Source: CAZCBN01 sp964496975 (GTDB lineage Bacteria > Planctomycetota > Phycisphaerae > Phycisphaerales > UBA1924). From it: DNA of 18,935 nt. Made by a program: the position numbers and the translations under genes. Below are positions 1 to 7,360 of the stretch, piece after piece (positions within the stretch are counted from its first letter, which is position 1; each line of letters begins with the position of its first letter). The notes below the pieces were generated by a model. That model was given only the letters and a program-made list of their open reading frames with translations. It did not search any database and had not been told where the DNA came from. The stretch covers positions 1 to 18,935 of the forward strand of contig CAZCBN010000059.1 in assembly GCA_964496975.1 (NCBI GenBank), given 5' to 3'.

Positions 1-120
1 AGTGGGCGCAGGTGCACAACGCCTCCCGGTACGGCACGCCCCGCCCGCCCGTCGCGATCCCGCGCGCGAGGCGCCGCCGGCGCCGAGGCCTCCCCCGCGG
101 CCCGCGCGGGCGTCGAGCTG

Positions 121-1254
121 GTGCCCGTCCCCCCCGCCAGCTCGCTGGACGCGCTCCTGGGCCAGCCGCGGGCGACCGCCGTCCTGGACGACGCGCTCGC
201 CTCGGGCCGCGTGCACCACGCCTGGATCTTCCACGGCCCGCCCGGCGTCGGAAAGTTCACCGCCGCGCTCGCCTTCGGTGCCGTGCTGCTCGACGGCGCG
301 GCCGAGCGCGATCTCGCGGGCCGCGTCCGACCCGCCCAGGCCGGCCGCGTCGCCCGGCTGCTCGCCGAGGGCCGGCACCCCGACCTGCACGTCGTCCGCA
401 AGGAGCTCGCCCGCTTCAGCGACGACAAGCAGGTCCGCGACCGCAAGCTGCTCACGATCCCCAAGGACGTCGTGGTCGAGCACCTCATCCGCCCCGCCTA
501 CCTCTCCCCCGTGCTCTCGGTGGACGAGGCGGGCGGGCCGGCCCTTGCGCGGAAGGTCTTCATCGTCGACGAGGCCGAGCTGCTCGACGCCTCGCCCACC
601 AACGCCCCCGTGCAGAACGCCCTGCTGAAGACGCTCGAGGAGCCGCCCGCCGGCACGGTGATCGTCCTCGTCACCTCGGCCGAGGACCGCCTGCTGCCCA
701 CCATCCGCAGCCGCTGCCAGCGCGTCGCCTTCGGCCCGCTCGACGACGCCTCCATGCAGGCCTGGCTCGACTCGGCCGTGGACCAACTGCCCGACGACGT
801 GCGCACCGACGCCGCTTCGCTCGCGTGGCTCAGGGCCTACGCCGCCGGCTCGCCCGGCCGACTCCTTGACGCCGCGACCACCGGCATGGCGGCGTGGCCC
901 CGCACGCTCGATCCCATGCTCGCCGCGAGCGAGGCCGGCCGCTTTGTCCCGGGCCTCGGCGGCGCGATGGCCGCCCTCTGCGACGCATGGGCCAGGGCCT
1001 GGGTCGCACGCGGCCAGAATCGAAGCAAAGACTCCGCCAACCGCGAGGCCGCACGGCGCATGCTCGCGCTGCTCGCCGACCGCGCCCGCGGCAGGCTGCT
1101 CGCCGACCCCGCGTCCGCCCTGGGCGTGCTGGAGCTCATCGCGCAGGCCGAGCGGCGGCTCGCGTCCAACGTCGCGCTCGCGATGGTGATGGAAGGCCTC
1201 GCCGCGGAGCTGCCCGTCGCCGCCGACCACGCCGGCGCCGTGCCCCGGGCCTAA
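121..1254 (+). CDS. holB: DNA polymerase III delta' subunit (clamp loader)
   Basis: Delta' is a fixed subunit of the clamp loader that opens the beta sliding clamp onto primed DNA. The 377-residue protein has the usual N-terminal delta' order: GQPRA near residue 14, HHAWIFHGP, a Walker A loop GPPGVGKF (39-46), a Walker B-like VFIVDEAEL (146-154), LLKTLEEPP (168-176) and the SRC motif (197-199) of AAA+ clamp loaders. The length is normal for the family. The segment between Walker A and Walker B has no cysteine, so the zinc-binding module found in many delta'/gamma proteins is absent. The start is GTG at 121, the only usual start codon in the open frame, and it places about 13 residues before GQ, as is normal. 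The frame stays open to the window edge, so a longer N-terminus cannot be excluded. The gene ends 30 bp from the convergent zinc-ribbon gene. Confidence 0.9.
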   Translation: MPVPPASSLDALLGQPRATAVLDDALASGRVHHAWIFHGPPGVGKFTAALAFGAVLLDGAAERDLAGRVRPAQAGRVARLLAEGRHPDLHVVRKELARFSDDKQVRDRKLLTIPKDVVVEHLIRPAYLSPVLSVDEAGGPALARKVFIVDEAELLDASPTNAPVQNALLKTLEEPPAGTVIVLVTSAEDRLLPTIRSRCQRVAFGPLDDASMQAWLDSAVDQLPDDVRTDAASLAWLRAYAAGSPGRLLDAATTGMAAWPRTLDPMLAASEAGRFVPGLGGAMAALCDAWARAWVARGQNRSKDSANREAARRMLALLADRARGRLLADPASALGVLELIAQAERRLASNVALAMVMEGLAAELPVAADHAGAVPRA

Positions 1255-1284
1255 GGCGTCCGGGAGCGAAAGCCCCCCGTCGGC

Positions 1285-1641
1285 TCAGACCGTTTCGTTC
1301 ACCGACCCGCAACTGTCGCAGATCACGCCGTACACGCCCGGCCGCTGGGCCTGCAGCGTCGTGCCACAGTGCCGGCAAACGTGCTGGCTCAGCTTGGTGG
1401 TCATGGAGTTCACCACCGCGGCCACCGTCACGAGCGTCACGCCGATGACGGGCCACGCCGGCACCGCAAGCCACGTCACCAGCCCGATCGCCGCGAGGAT
1501 CGCCGCCAGCAGCACCGCCAGCACCCGCAGCCGAAGCCGCGCGAACCACGTCATCGCCGCCGACGACACAGGCCCGGCCGGCATCGGCGGCATCGGGTCT
1601 GGGTTCTGGGGGGTGGGCCGCGGGTCGACCTGGTGCGTCAT
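1285..1641 (-). CDS. Small two-TM membrane protein with C-terminal zinc ribbon
   Basis: I do not recognise a named family. The 118-residue protein has a Pro-rich N-terminus (1-28), a short basic stretch (FARLRLR) and two hydrophobic segments at about 39-59 and 62-80. The C-terminal soluble tail has two CxxC knuckles, CRHC (89-92) and CDSC (108-111), 15 residues apart. Four cysteines in this spacing are typical of a rubredoxin-like zinc ribbon, so the tail probably binds zinc on the cytoplasmic face. It follows the PH-domain gene on the same strand after 170 bp and may be co-transcribed with it, or have its own promoter in that gap. The start is ATG at 1641. Function is unknown. Zinc-ribbon plus membrane-anchor proteins are often accessory or scaffold factors, but nothing here fixes a role. 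Confidence 0.75.
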   Translation of the reverse strand: MTHQVDPRPTPQNPDPMPPMPAGPVSSAAMTWFARLRLRVLAVLLAAILAAIGLVTWLAVPAWPVIGVTLVTVAAVVNSMTTKLSQHVCRHCGTTLQAQRPGVYGVICDSCGSVNETV

Positions 1642-1811
1642 CGTGCCGGTCCGGGGGGCGTTGGGCGCCCGACCACAGCCCCGGGCCGCGAAACAGTCAC
1701 GCGGCGGGCGGGCTCGGTCGTGCGGCCCATTGAAGCATCGGCCGAACGCGGCGTCCAGTACGGAGGATTCCCGCCCTTCGCGGGCCCTCGTCTGAGGCCG
1801 GGCCCGGCCCC
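1642..1811. other. 170-bp intergenic gap with a 14-bp perfect palindrome
   Basis: The gap between the PH-domain gene and the zinc-ribbon gene has no credible ORF. A perfect 14-bp palindrome, GGCCGGGCCCGGCC, lies at 1796-1809, directly after the stop codon of the PH-domain gene. A second short hairpin (CCCGC / GCGGG) lies near 1770-1785. There is no T-run on the minus strand after either, so I do not call a rho-independent terminator. In sequence this GC-rich, simple dyads can arise by chance. Confidence 0.4.
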
Positions 1812-2417
1812 TTACCCCAGCGGCCGATACAGGTCGATGATCCGGGCCACCTCATGTGGGCGGGGGACGCCCGACATCTCCACCTCGTCGTCGTCGTCCG
1901 CGCTGCTGGAGATGCTGATCCGCCCGACGTTCCACACCCGCTCCCAAAAGTTCTGGGAGATCTTCACGTTCCGCACGTGGTCGTGCAGCACCTCGCTGCT
2001 CGCCCGGCTGAACAGCCCCTTGATCACCGTCGACCGCTTGTTGGTGATCTTGAGCCGCTCCGTCATGCACAGCACCTTCCACCACGCGAGCCACGCGCCC
2101 GCCGCCACCGCGACGACCACGAGCAGCACGCCCAGCGGAACCATCGCCGTCACGAACGCCGCGACCGTGCCCACCAGCCCGCCCAGCAGCAGGAGCCAGA
2201 GCCCGAAGAACCGCATCGGCGCCGACCGCATCATCGCGTGCCGCACGATCGTGACATCCTGCTCGGGGCCCGAATCGGGCGGGTAGCCCGCCGCCTCGGC
2301 CCGGTCGCGGGGGCGAGGGGCGGTGGGCGTGGTCTGTGAGGCCTGAGATGAGTCCGGCATGGGGGCGTCCGTGGCGTCTGCGTCAGGGAGACGGTTGGGT
2401 TCGATGGTGGTGCGCAC
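1812..2417 (-). CDS. Two-TM bacterial PH-domain (YdbT/DUF304-like) membrane protein
   Basis: The layout is a variable polar N-terminus (1-60), two adjacent membrane helices (about 69-91 and 94-113) and a C-terminal bacterial PH domain of the bPH2 type. The diagnostic stretch is CMTERLKITNKRSTVIKGLF (117-136), followed by conserved HDHVRNVKI (145-153) and WNVGRISISSS (162-172). Known members are small membrane proteins of mostly unknown role. In Bacillus, related proteins counter certain antimicrobial peptides. The first start is GTG at 2417 (201 aa). An ATG at 2360 would give 182 aa and remove only a low-complexity leader, so I regard it as an equally likely start; neither has a clear Shine-Dalgarno. 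The gene lies 84 bp after the citrate-synthase-like gene and may be read through from it, without any obvious metabolic link. Confidence 0.82.
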   Translation of the reverse strand: MRTTIEPNRLPDADATDAPMPDSSQASQTTPTAPRPRDRAEAAGYPPDSGPEQDVTIVRHAMMRSAPMRFFGLWLLLLGGLVGTVAAFVTAMVPLGVLLVVVAVAAGAWLAWWKVLCMTERLKITNKRSTVIKGLFSRASSEVLHDHVRNVKISQNFWERVWNVGRISISSSADDDDEVEMSGVPRPHEVARIIDLYRPLG

Positions 2418-2501
2418 GAAGCGTAGTTGGGAATTGCCCCGCCCGGGTTCCCGCCGCCCGACCCGGCCGCAGACGCCCCCGCGGCCGGCGCGGGCCGCCG
2501 G

Positions 2502-3659
2502 TTAGGCGTCCCGCCACGCCCGCCGCCCCGGCCCGGTGTACTCCGCGAGCGGGCGGATGAGCCGGTTGTTCGCGTGCTGCTCCAGGATGTGCGCGCACCA
2601 CCCCGACATGCGGGCCGCCACAAAGATGGGCGTGTACTGCGCCACCGGGATGCCCATCGTGTAATACGTCATGCCGCAGGGGAAGTCGACGTTCGGGTAG
2701 ATCTGCTTGGACTCCAGCATGATCTCGCTCACCTCGTCGCCGATCTCAAACCAGCGGAGCGAGCCGTCGTTCTTCGCCCGCGCGAGCGCCCGGCCGTAGC
2801 GGTCGAGGATGGGCGCGCGGTGGTCGCCCTTCTTGTACACGCGGTGGCCGAAGCCCATCAGCTTGCGCTTGCTGGCGAAGGCGTTGCTCATCCACTCGGG
2901 CACGGACATCCCCTCGTCCATCGCCTCCTTGATTTCCTTGAGCATCTCCATCGCCTGCTCGTTCGCCCCGCCGTGCAGCGGGCCCTTCAGCGCGGCGATC
3001 GCCCCGGTGACGGCCCCGTGCATGTCCGACAGCGTGGCCGCGATGCACCGGCCCACGAACGTGCTGGCGTTGAAGTCGTGCTCGGTGTACAGGATCAGGC
3101 TCACGTCCATCACGCGCTCGACCTGCGCCGCGGGTTTTTCCCCCGTCATCAGGTACATCAGATTGGCCGCGTGCGAGAGGGCGGGGTTGCCGCCCGTCTT
3201 GGTGTCCACCATCTCCTCGCCGTCGATCACCCGCTGCATGTGGCCGATGATGGTGGGGGCCTTCGCGACCAGGCGCTTCGCCTTCCGCAGCGCCGCCGCC
3301 GGCTCCAGGCTCTGGCTCTCGGGGTCCAGGTTGCCCAGCAGGCTCACCGCCGTCCGCATCACGTCCATCGGCACCGCCGACCCCGACGCGACCATCGGCC
3401 CCACCGACGCCAGGTAGTCAACCACCGGCCCCGGCAGCGCCCGCTCCGCCACCAGCTCCTCGCGGAACGCCTTGATCTCGGCCGGCGAGGGCTTCTGGCC
3501 CACCAGCAGCAGGTACGCGACCTCCTCGTACGACGCGTGGTCCGCCAGCTCTTCCACGGAATAGCCGCGGTACGTCAGGTCGTCCTGCTGCACGGTCGCG
3601 ATCGCGGTGGTGCCGGCGACAATGCCCTCGAGGCCGGCTTTGGGCGTGGCGTTCGACAT
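2502..3659 (-). CDS. prpC: Citrate synthase / 2-methylcitrate synthase
   Basis: This enzyme condenses oxaloacetate with acetyl-CoA or propionyl-CoA. The 385-residue protein is of the short bacterial (type II) form and opens with GLEGIVAGTTAIATV. The residues of the citrate synthase site are visible: His194 in LYTEHDFNAS, His229 in GPLHGGANE, His272 in GFGHRVYK and Asp325 in NVDFPCG. The C-terminus carries the family segment SGWCAHILEQ (352-361). DFPCG replaces the common DFYSG around the catalytic Asp. The start ATG at 3659 has GGAGG ten bases upstream (complement of 3670-3674), the clearest ribosome site in the minus-strand block. It lies 69 bp after the methylisocitrate-lyase-type gene, which favours methylcitrate synthase (PrpC). 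Short citrate synthases are often promiscuous, so it could also be the main TCA enzyme (gltA). Confidence 0.88.
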   Translation of the reverse strand: MSNATPKAGLEGIVAGTTAIATVQQDDLTYRGYSVEELADHASYEEVAYLLLVGQKPSPAEIKAFREELVAERALPGPVVDYLASVGPMVASGSAVPMDVMRTAVSLLGNLDPESQSLEPAAALRKAKRLVAKAPTIIGHMQRVIDGEEMVDTKTGGNPALSHAANLMYLMTGEKPAAQVERVMDVSLILYTEHDFNASTFVGRCIAATLSDMHGAVTGAIAALKGPLHGGANEQAMEMLKEIKEAMDEGMSVPEWMSNAFASKRKLMGFGHRVYKKGDHRAPILDRYGRALARAKNDGSLRWFEIGDEVSEIMLESKQIYPNVDFPCGMTYYTMGIPVAQYTPIFVAARMSGWCAHILEQHANNRLIRPLAEYTGPGRRAWRDA

Positions 3660-3728
3660 AGGAAGTGTGCCTCCGACGTGGCGGGATGTGCGGGCCGCGG
3701 CGGCGTCTCGCCGCGGCCGGTCTCTTTC

Positions 3729-4700
3729 TCAAGCGCCCGAAGGGCCCGAGCCCCCCGGTGCGTCGCCGGTCCCGCGAACCTCCCAAGGCTCGCCCGGCGT
3801 GTAGCCCAGCAGAGCGTACAGCCCCTGCCGTGTCTGCATCTGCGGCAGCAGCCCCTCCGCCGAGCCCGACTCGCGGAGCCGCGCGAGCGCGGCCGTCACC
3901 GCCCCCATCGCGATCCGCAGCGTGGTCACGGGATAAATCACTAAGTGATACCCCAACGCGCCGAACCGCGACAGCGGGATCATCGGCGTCTTCCCGAACT
4001 CGGTCATGTTCGCGAGCAGGTACGGGCCGCGCGCCGCGGACGCGGGCGCTGCCAGCGCCGCGGCAAAGGCCGCGAACTCCTGCTCCGTCCGAAGCCCCTC
4101 CGGAAAAATCATGTCCGCCCCGGCCTGCACGTACGCCCGGGCCCGTGCCACCGCCGCCTCAAAGCCCTCGACGCCCACCGCGTCCGTGCGCGCGCACACA
4201 ACAAAGTCGCGGTCCACGCTCTCCCGCGCGGCCTTCTTCGCCCACGCCACCTTGCTCGCCATGTGGTCCACCGAGATGCACGACTTGCCGTCGAGGTGCC
4301 CGCACCGCTTCGGGAAGACCTGGTCCTCAAGATGCAGACCCGCCGCCCCCGCGCGGGCGTAGTCCATCACCGTCCGGCGGACCATCTCCTCTTCGCCAAA
4401 GCCGGTGTCCGCGTCGGCCAGCACCGGCAGGCGAGCGCCCGCGGCCGTGCGCGCGTTGTCGGCCACTTCTCGGACGGCCGAGGCGAAGCGGTCCAGCGTC
4501 AGCAGCCCCACATCGGGCACGCCCGCCGCCGCGCTCGTCGCCGCGCCCGAGACGTAGCACGCCCGAAAACCCGCCTCCGCCACCGCGCGGGCCACGAGGC
4601 CGCAGAACGCGCCCGGTGCCGCGACGGCCCCGCGCGTGGGCGCGTCGTCGAGCAGGGTGCGGAGGGTGCGTCCCGGGGTGGCGTGCGCGGGGTCTGGCAT
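3729..4700 (-). CDS. prpB: 2-methylisocitrate lyase (isocitrate lyase / PEP mutase superfamily)
   Basis: The predicted reaction is cleavage of 2-methylisocitrate to pyruvate and succinate, the last step of the methylcitrate cycle. The 323-residue protein has the superfamily's metal-site segment DADTGFG (96-102), HLEDQVFPKRCGH (123-135) with the lyase cysteine Cys133 in KRCGH, ARTDA (170-174), the ANMTEFGKTP loop (230-239) and the late PrpB motif MQTRQGLYALLGY (288-300). KRCGH separates it from the oxaloacetate decarboxylase and phosphonomutase branches, which lack this Cys. The last 15 or so residues are a Gly/Ser/Pro tail. The start is ATG at 4700 with no clear Shine-Dalgarno. It is the first gene of the minus-strand block and probably forms an operon with the citrate-synthase-type gene. 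A true isocitrate lyase would normally be more than 100 residues longer. Confidence 0.88.
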   Translation of the reverse strand: MPDPAHATPGRTLRTLLDDAPTRGAVAAPGAFCGLVARAVAEAGFRACYVSGAATSAAAGVPDVGLLTLDRFASAVREVADNARTAAGARLPVLADADTGFGEEEMVRRTVMDYARAGAAGLHLEDQVFPKRCGHLDGKSCISVDHMASKVAWAKKAARESVDRDFVVCARTDAVGVEGFEAAVARARAYVQAGADMIFPEGLRTEQEFAAFAAALAAPASAARGPYLLANMTEFGKTPMIPLSRFGALGYHLVIYPVTTLRIAMGAVTAALARLRESGSAEGLLPQMQTRQGLYALLGYTPGEPWEVRGTGDAPGGSGPSGA

Positions 4701-4786
4701 GGCCTGAGGTTATGCGACAGTGGGGGTGTCCCGCGAAAACGCTGCGCAGCCGTTCTCGGACCTTGCTGTACCGTCCACGGCACCGA

Positions 4787-4810
4787 ACAAACAATCACAT
4801 TCGTGTTTGT
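4787..4810. promoter_or_regulatory. Candidate operator: 7-bp inverted repeat with 10-bp spacer
   Basis: ACAAACA at 4787-4793 and TGTTTGT at 4804-4810 are exact reverse complements, with centres 17 bp apart, between divergent genes in the most A+T-rich part of the region. This geometry suits a dimeric helix-turn-helix repressor or activator. No regulator gene is adjacent, so the binding protein is unknown. Confidence 0.4.
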
Positions 4811-4834
4811 CCACCGATTCGAGTGAGTCGATGG
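4811..4834. repeat. Imperfect 10-bp dyad with 4-nt loop, abutting the candidate operator
   Basis: CCACCGATTC (4811-4820) can pair with GAGTCGATGG (4825-4834) around a GAGT loop, with one mismatch and one G-T wobble. It starts at the base after the preceding inverted repeat. There is no T-run, so it is not an intrinsic terminator. It could be a second protein site or an RNA hairpin in the leader of either divergent transcript. Confidence 0.3.
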
Positions 4835-5010
4835 TTGAAATTTCGTCTTGATGTGAGATGCTTCGTCCGTCGTCCCGCGTGCGGCGGGCCGGCCGAGTCT
4901 TGGGAAGAGAATCGAGAGACGTCCGAGTCGTTCGAGGAGAAGAAGCCGCGACGGGTGAAAGCCCGGGCGCGGTCCCATTGGGCCACAGGCCCCGAAGAGG
5001 AGACAGTCCG

Positions 5011-5775
5011 ATGCGTTCGATCATCGCCGCCAGCGGCCTCGCCATCGCCGCCGCCACGGGCAACGCCGCCATTTTCAACTGGACCTGGACCCCGGGCCTG
5101 ACCGCCGCGAACAACGCCGGCGGCGCCTTCGAGACCATCTTCGCCCGCTACGACACCGTCGCGCAGAAGCTCGACTGGACCATGACCTTCTCCAACCAGA
5201 TCTCGCAGGGCTTCACCCTGGTGCTCGGCGACGGCCCCCTGCCCCGCGGCGACGCCGGCGAGTACGGCATCCTCTACTTCGACGCCACCCAGCTCAACAA
5301 CGTCCGCGTCAACGTCTTTGCCTACAACGGCGTGAACGCCCAGAACAGCTTCACCGACGGCTCCGCCGCCAGCGGAACCCAGACCCCCGACCGCATCGCC
5401 ACCAACACCGGCAACCTCGCCAGCAACTTCATCACCGCCAGCGCCAGCGACAACGGCGGCAAGCGCACCTTCACCTTCTCCATGAACGCCGCTGGCATCA
5501 ACGCCCACAGCCCCCTCTACCCCGCCAGCAACCCCGCCGACGAGTGGTTCGGCATCGGCTTCGCCGCCAAGCTGGGCCTCTGGCTCCACCCCAACGCCAA
5601 CCTCAGCACCACCTACAACAGCGACGGCTTCCTCACCCGCTGGAACGGCACCCAGGGCTGGATCGACGCCGGCAACCTCGGCACCAACGAAGAGCCCCCG
5701 GTCCCGGCCCCCGCCGGCGCCGCCGCGCTCGCCCTCGTGGGTCTGACGGCCGTGGCGCGCCGTCGCGCCCGCTGA
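5011..5775 (+). CDS. Secreted protein with PEP-CTERM-type sorting tail
   Basis: From ATG 5011 the protein is 254 residues. A signal peptide covers about 1-20, ending GNAA before IFNWTW. The mature part is rich in Asn, Thr, Ser, Gly and aromatic residues and looks like a beta-rich extracellular domain, with no family I can name. The C-terminus (231-254) has VPAPAGAAAL, a short hydrophobic stretch (LALVGLTAVA) and a final RRRAR, the tripartite form recognised by exosortase/PEP-CTERM systems. The protein is probably processed and released to, or anchored at, the cell surface. The frame is open upstream to 4858, but the start at 5011 is chosen because it follows GAAGAGGAGA and begins a clean signal peptide. 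Cysteine is absent. The gene is monocistronic: a terminator follows and the gene to its left is divergent. Confidence 0.8.
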   Translation: MRSIIAASGLAIAAATGNAAIFNWTWTPGLTAANNAGGAFETIFARYDTVAQKLDWTMTFSNQISQGFTLVLGDGPLPRGDAGEYGILYFDATQLNNVRVNVFAYNGVNAQNSFTDGSAASGTQTPDRIATNTGNLASNFITASASDNGGKRTFTFSMNAAGINAHSPLYPASNPADEWFGIGFAAKLGLWLHPNANLSTTYNSDGFLTRWNGTQGWIDAGNLGTNEEPPVPAPAGAAALALVGLTAVARRRAR

Positions 5776-6185
5776 GCCTGAACGGCTCACCCCGTTCCCA
5801 CGGCCCGCTCCGCGGGACCCGCGGGCACGCCGCGTCGGGCCTTCCCCCCTGCTGGGGCGGGGGGCGGCCTGACCGATGGGGACATCCCCGAACCGTTTGA
5901 CAACCGACGCCCGGTGGGAGGAAGCCGGCCGCGACACCGCGGCCGGCTTTTTTCGTTCCCCCCGCGCCGCCCCCCCGGCCCCCCGAAACGGCCCTGCGTG
6001 CGGCCCCGCGCTGTGGTACCCTTGCGGTTCGGTCCGGGGGCGGTGGCTCCCGGGCGGCCGAGACTCTCCGCGGGAGGGTCACGTCGAGCCGTCCGGCCCC
6101 GTCTGGCAAGGGAGGGGACGCACCGGCGCGGCGTCGGGCCCATCGGGGCGGCGCGGCGTGGTGCGGTCGCCCTGTGGAGGTGCCC
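5776..6185. other. 410-bp intergenic region: terminator and leader of the transport block
   Basis: No credible gene is visible. The left part holds a C-rich/G-rich pairing stretch near 5844-5870, a small GGGG-ACAT-CCCC hairpin near 5877-5889 and the strong terminator at 5922-5953. The right part must hold the promoter and leader of the binding-protein gene at 6186. An 8-bp stem with a 3-nt loop (6062-6069 with 6073-6080, one G-T wobble) lies about 105 bp before that start. No promoter hexamers stand out. Confidence 0.5.
5922..5953 (+). terminator. Rho-independent terminator
   Basis: AAGCCGGCCGCG (5922-5933) and CGCGGCCGGCTT (5938-5949) form a perfect 12-bp stem around an ACAC loop, followed by a T-run that ends at 5953 (six T in total, two of them in the stem). 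It ends transcription of the PEP-CTERM gene, 147 bp past its stop, and insulates the transport block. Confidence 0.93.
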
Positions 6186-7310
6186 ATGCGCGAAGACCAC
6201 CCGACCCGATTCGACCACCCCGCCCCGTCCCCGTCCCGGGGCCAGGCCGGGGCCACCCCCGCCGCCTCTGCCCGAAGCCGTCGCGGCGTGCTGGGTCTCG
6301 CCTGGGGCGTGGCGCTCGCGCTGCTCGCGATCGGCGCCGCCTCCACGGCTGAGACGCGCGTCGTCGCCCAGCCCAAGGCCAAGAGCCGCTACGTCATCGG
6401 CATCGTCGCCAAGAGCTCGACCAACCCGGTCTACATCGCCGCGCGATCCGGCGCCGAGGCCGCCGCCCGGGCCCTCTCGGCCCAGCACGGCGTCGAGGTC
6501 GAGGTGGTCTGGCGCGCCCCCTTCGCCGAAGACTCGGCCCGCCAGTCTGAACTCATCGGCGAGCTGGTCCTCGCCAAGGCCGACGGCATCGCCGTGAGCT
6601 GCTCCGACTCCGAGCTCGCCACGACCTCCATCGACCGGGCCGTCGCCGCCGGCGTGCAGGTCGTGACGTTTGACTCGGACGCGCCGGACAGCCGCCGCCT
6701 CGCCTTTTACGGCATCGACGACCGCGCCGCCGGCGGCGAGGTGATGCGCGAGCTCGCCGCCGTCCTGGGCGGCAAGGGCCGCGTCGCCGTTCTCGCCGGC
6801 AACCGGGCCGCGACCAACATCCGCGAGCGCGTCATCGGCGCCGCGCTCGAGGCCAACGCCCACGCCGACCTTGAGATCGTCGGCGCCTTCACCCACGACG
6901 AAACCCCCGAAGACGCCGCCCGCGCCATGCGCGAGGCCCACGAAAAATACGGCCCCATCGACGGCTGGGCCCTCATGGGCGGCTGGCCCCTCTATCTGAC
7001 CGACGGCCTCGCCAACGTGCCCGCCGAGGCCAAGATCGTCTCGCTCGACCCGCTCCCCCCGGCCCTCGCCCACCTCGACCGGGGCCGCGTGCAGGCCCTG
7101 CTCGCGCAGCCCTACTTCGGCTGGGGGTTTGAGTCCGTCCGCCTGCTCTTCCAAAGGCTCCACGCCGGCGAGGCCCCGACCTCCCGCGTCATCTCCGCAC
7201 CGCTTGAGCGCGTGACGACCGAGAACGCCGACGCCTACCGCAACCAGTGGCGCTCGTGGGTCGGCGACACCGGCGGCCCCGTCCTCGCCCCCGAGGCCCG
7301 CCAGCCCTGA
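6186..7310 (+). CDS. Sugar-type (ribose/autoinducer class) periplasmic substrate-binding protein
   Basis: The 374-residue protein belongs to the type I periplasmic binding proteins that feed sugar ABC importers. Visible features are a hydrophobic N-terminal segment (34-53), YVIGIVAKSSTNPVY (69-83) opening the first lobe, the hinge-like TFDSDAP (161-167), YGIDDRAAGGEV (175-186) and GNRAATNIRERVIG (205-218). SRRGVLGL (31-38) just before the hydrophobic segment weakly resembles a twin-arginine signal. The start is ATG 6186, seven bases after a GGAGG at 6176-6180; a GTG 12 bp upstream lies within the ribosome site. The partner expected for this class would be an RbsA/RbsC-type ATPase and permease, yet the next genes are of the peptide class. 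It may work with transporter parts elsewhere or act as a sensor-type binding protein. Confidence 0.82.
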   Translation: MREDHPTRFDHPAPSPSRGQAGATPAASARSRRGVLGLAWGVALALLAIGAASTAETRVVAQPKAKSRYVIGIVAKSSTNPVYIAARSGAEAAARALSAQHGVEVEVVWRAPFAEDSARQSELIGELVLAKADGIAVSCSDSELATTSIDRAVAAGVQVVTFDSDAPDSRRLAFYGIDDRAAGGEVMRELAAVLGGKGRVAVLAGNRAATNIRERVIGAALEANAHADLEIVGAFTHDETPEDAARAMREAHEKYGPIDGWALMGGWPLYLTDGLANVPAEAKIVSLDPLPPALAHLDRGRVQALLAQPYFGWGFESVRLLFQRLHAGEAPTSRVISAPLERVTTENADAYRNQWRSWVGDTGGPVLAPEARQP

Positions 7311-7360
7311 CCGCGCTACCCCGCCCCGATCGCCCCGCGGCCCCGCTCGCCGCCCGCCCG

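Larger units (their letters stand above)
4701..5010. promoter_or_regulatory. Divergent intergenic region between prpB-like and PEP-CTERM genes
   Basis: The 310 bp contain no credible gene and are locally richer in A+T than anywhere else in the window (about 4785-4860), as expected for a promoter region serving both directions. Two adjacent dyads lie at its centre (listed separately). TTGAAA at 4835-4840 could serve as a plus-strand -35, but the hexamer 17 bp on (ATGCTT) is a poor -10. GAAGAGGAGA at 4993-5002 is the probable ribosome site of the gene at 5011. I cannot assign transcription starts. Confidence 0.5.

Noticed and set aside
4880..5000. tRNA-like stretch on the minus strand; its translation (VAQWDRARAF) resembles those seen when real tRNA genes are translated
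   Set aside because: Anticodon, T and acceptor stems do not pair when laid out by hand, and the stretch lies in the leader of the PEP-CTERM gene. At most a decayed fragment; more likely chance.
4858..5010. N-terminal extension of the PEP-CTERM protein
   Set aside because: Arg-rich, unlike a signal peptide, whereas a typical signal peptide begins at the ATG at 5011 after a good ribosome site.
4795..5937. 380-codon minus-strand frame across the PEP-CTERM gene
   Set aside because: Gly/Val/Ala-rich shadow of a gene with a clear signal peptide and sorting tail on the other strand; it also crosses the terminator.
5876..5953. Riboswitch or attenuator before the sugar-type binding protein
   Set aside because: The hairpin and T-run are fully explained as a terminator of the upstream gene. 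No conserved riboswitch core is visible, and the next start is more than 230 bp away.
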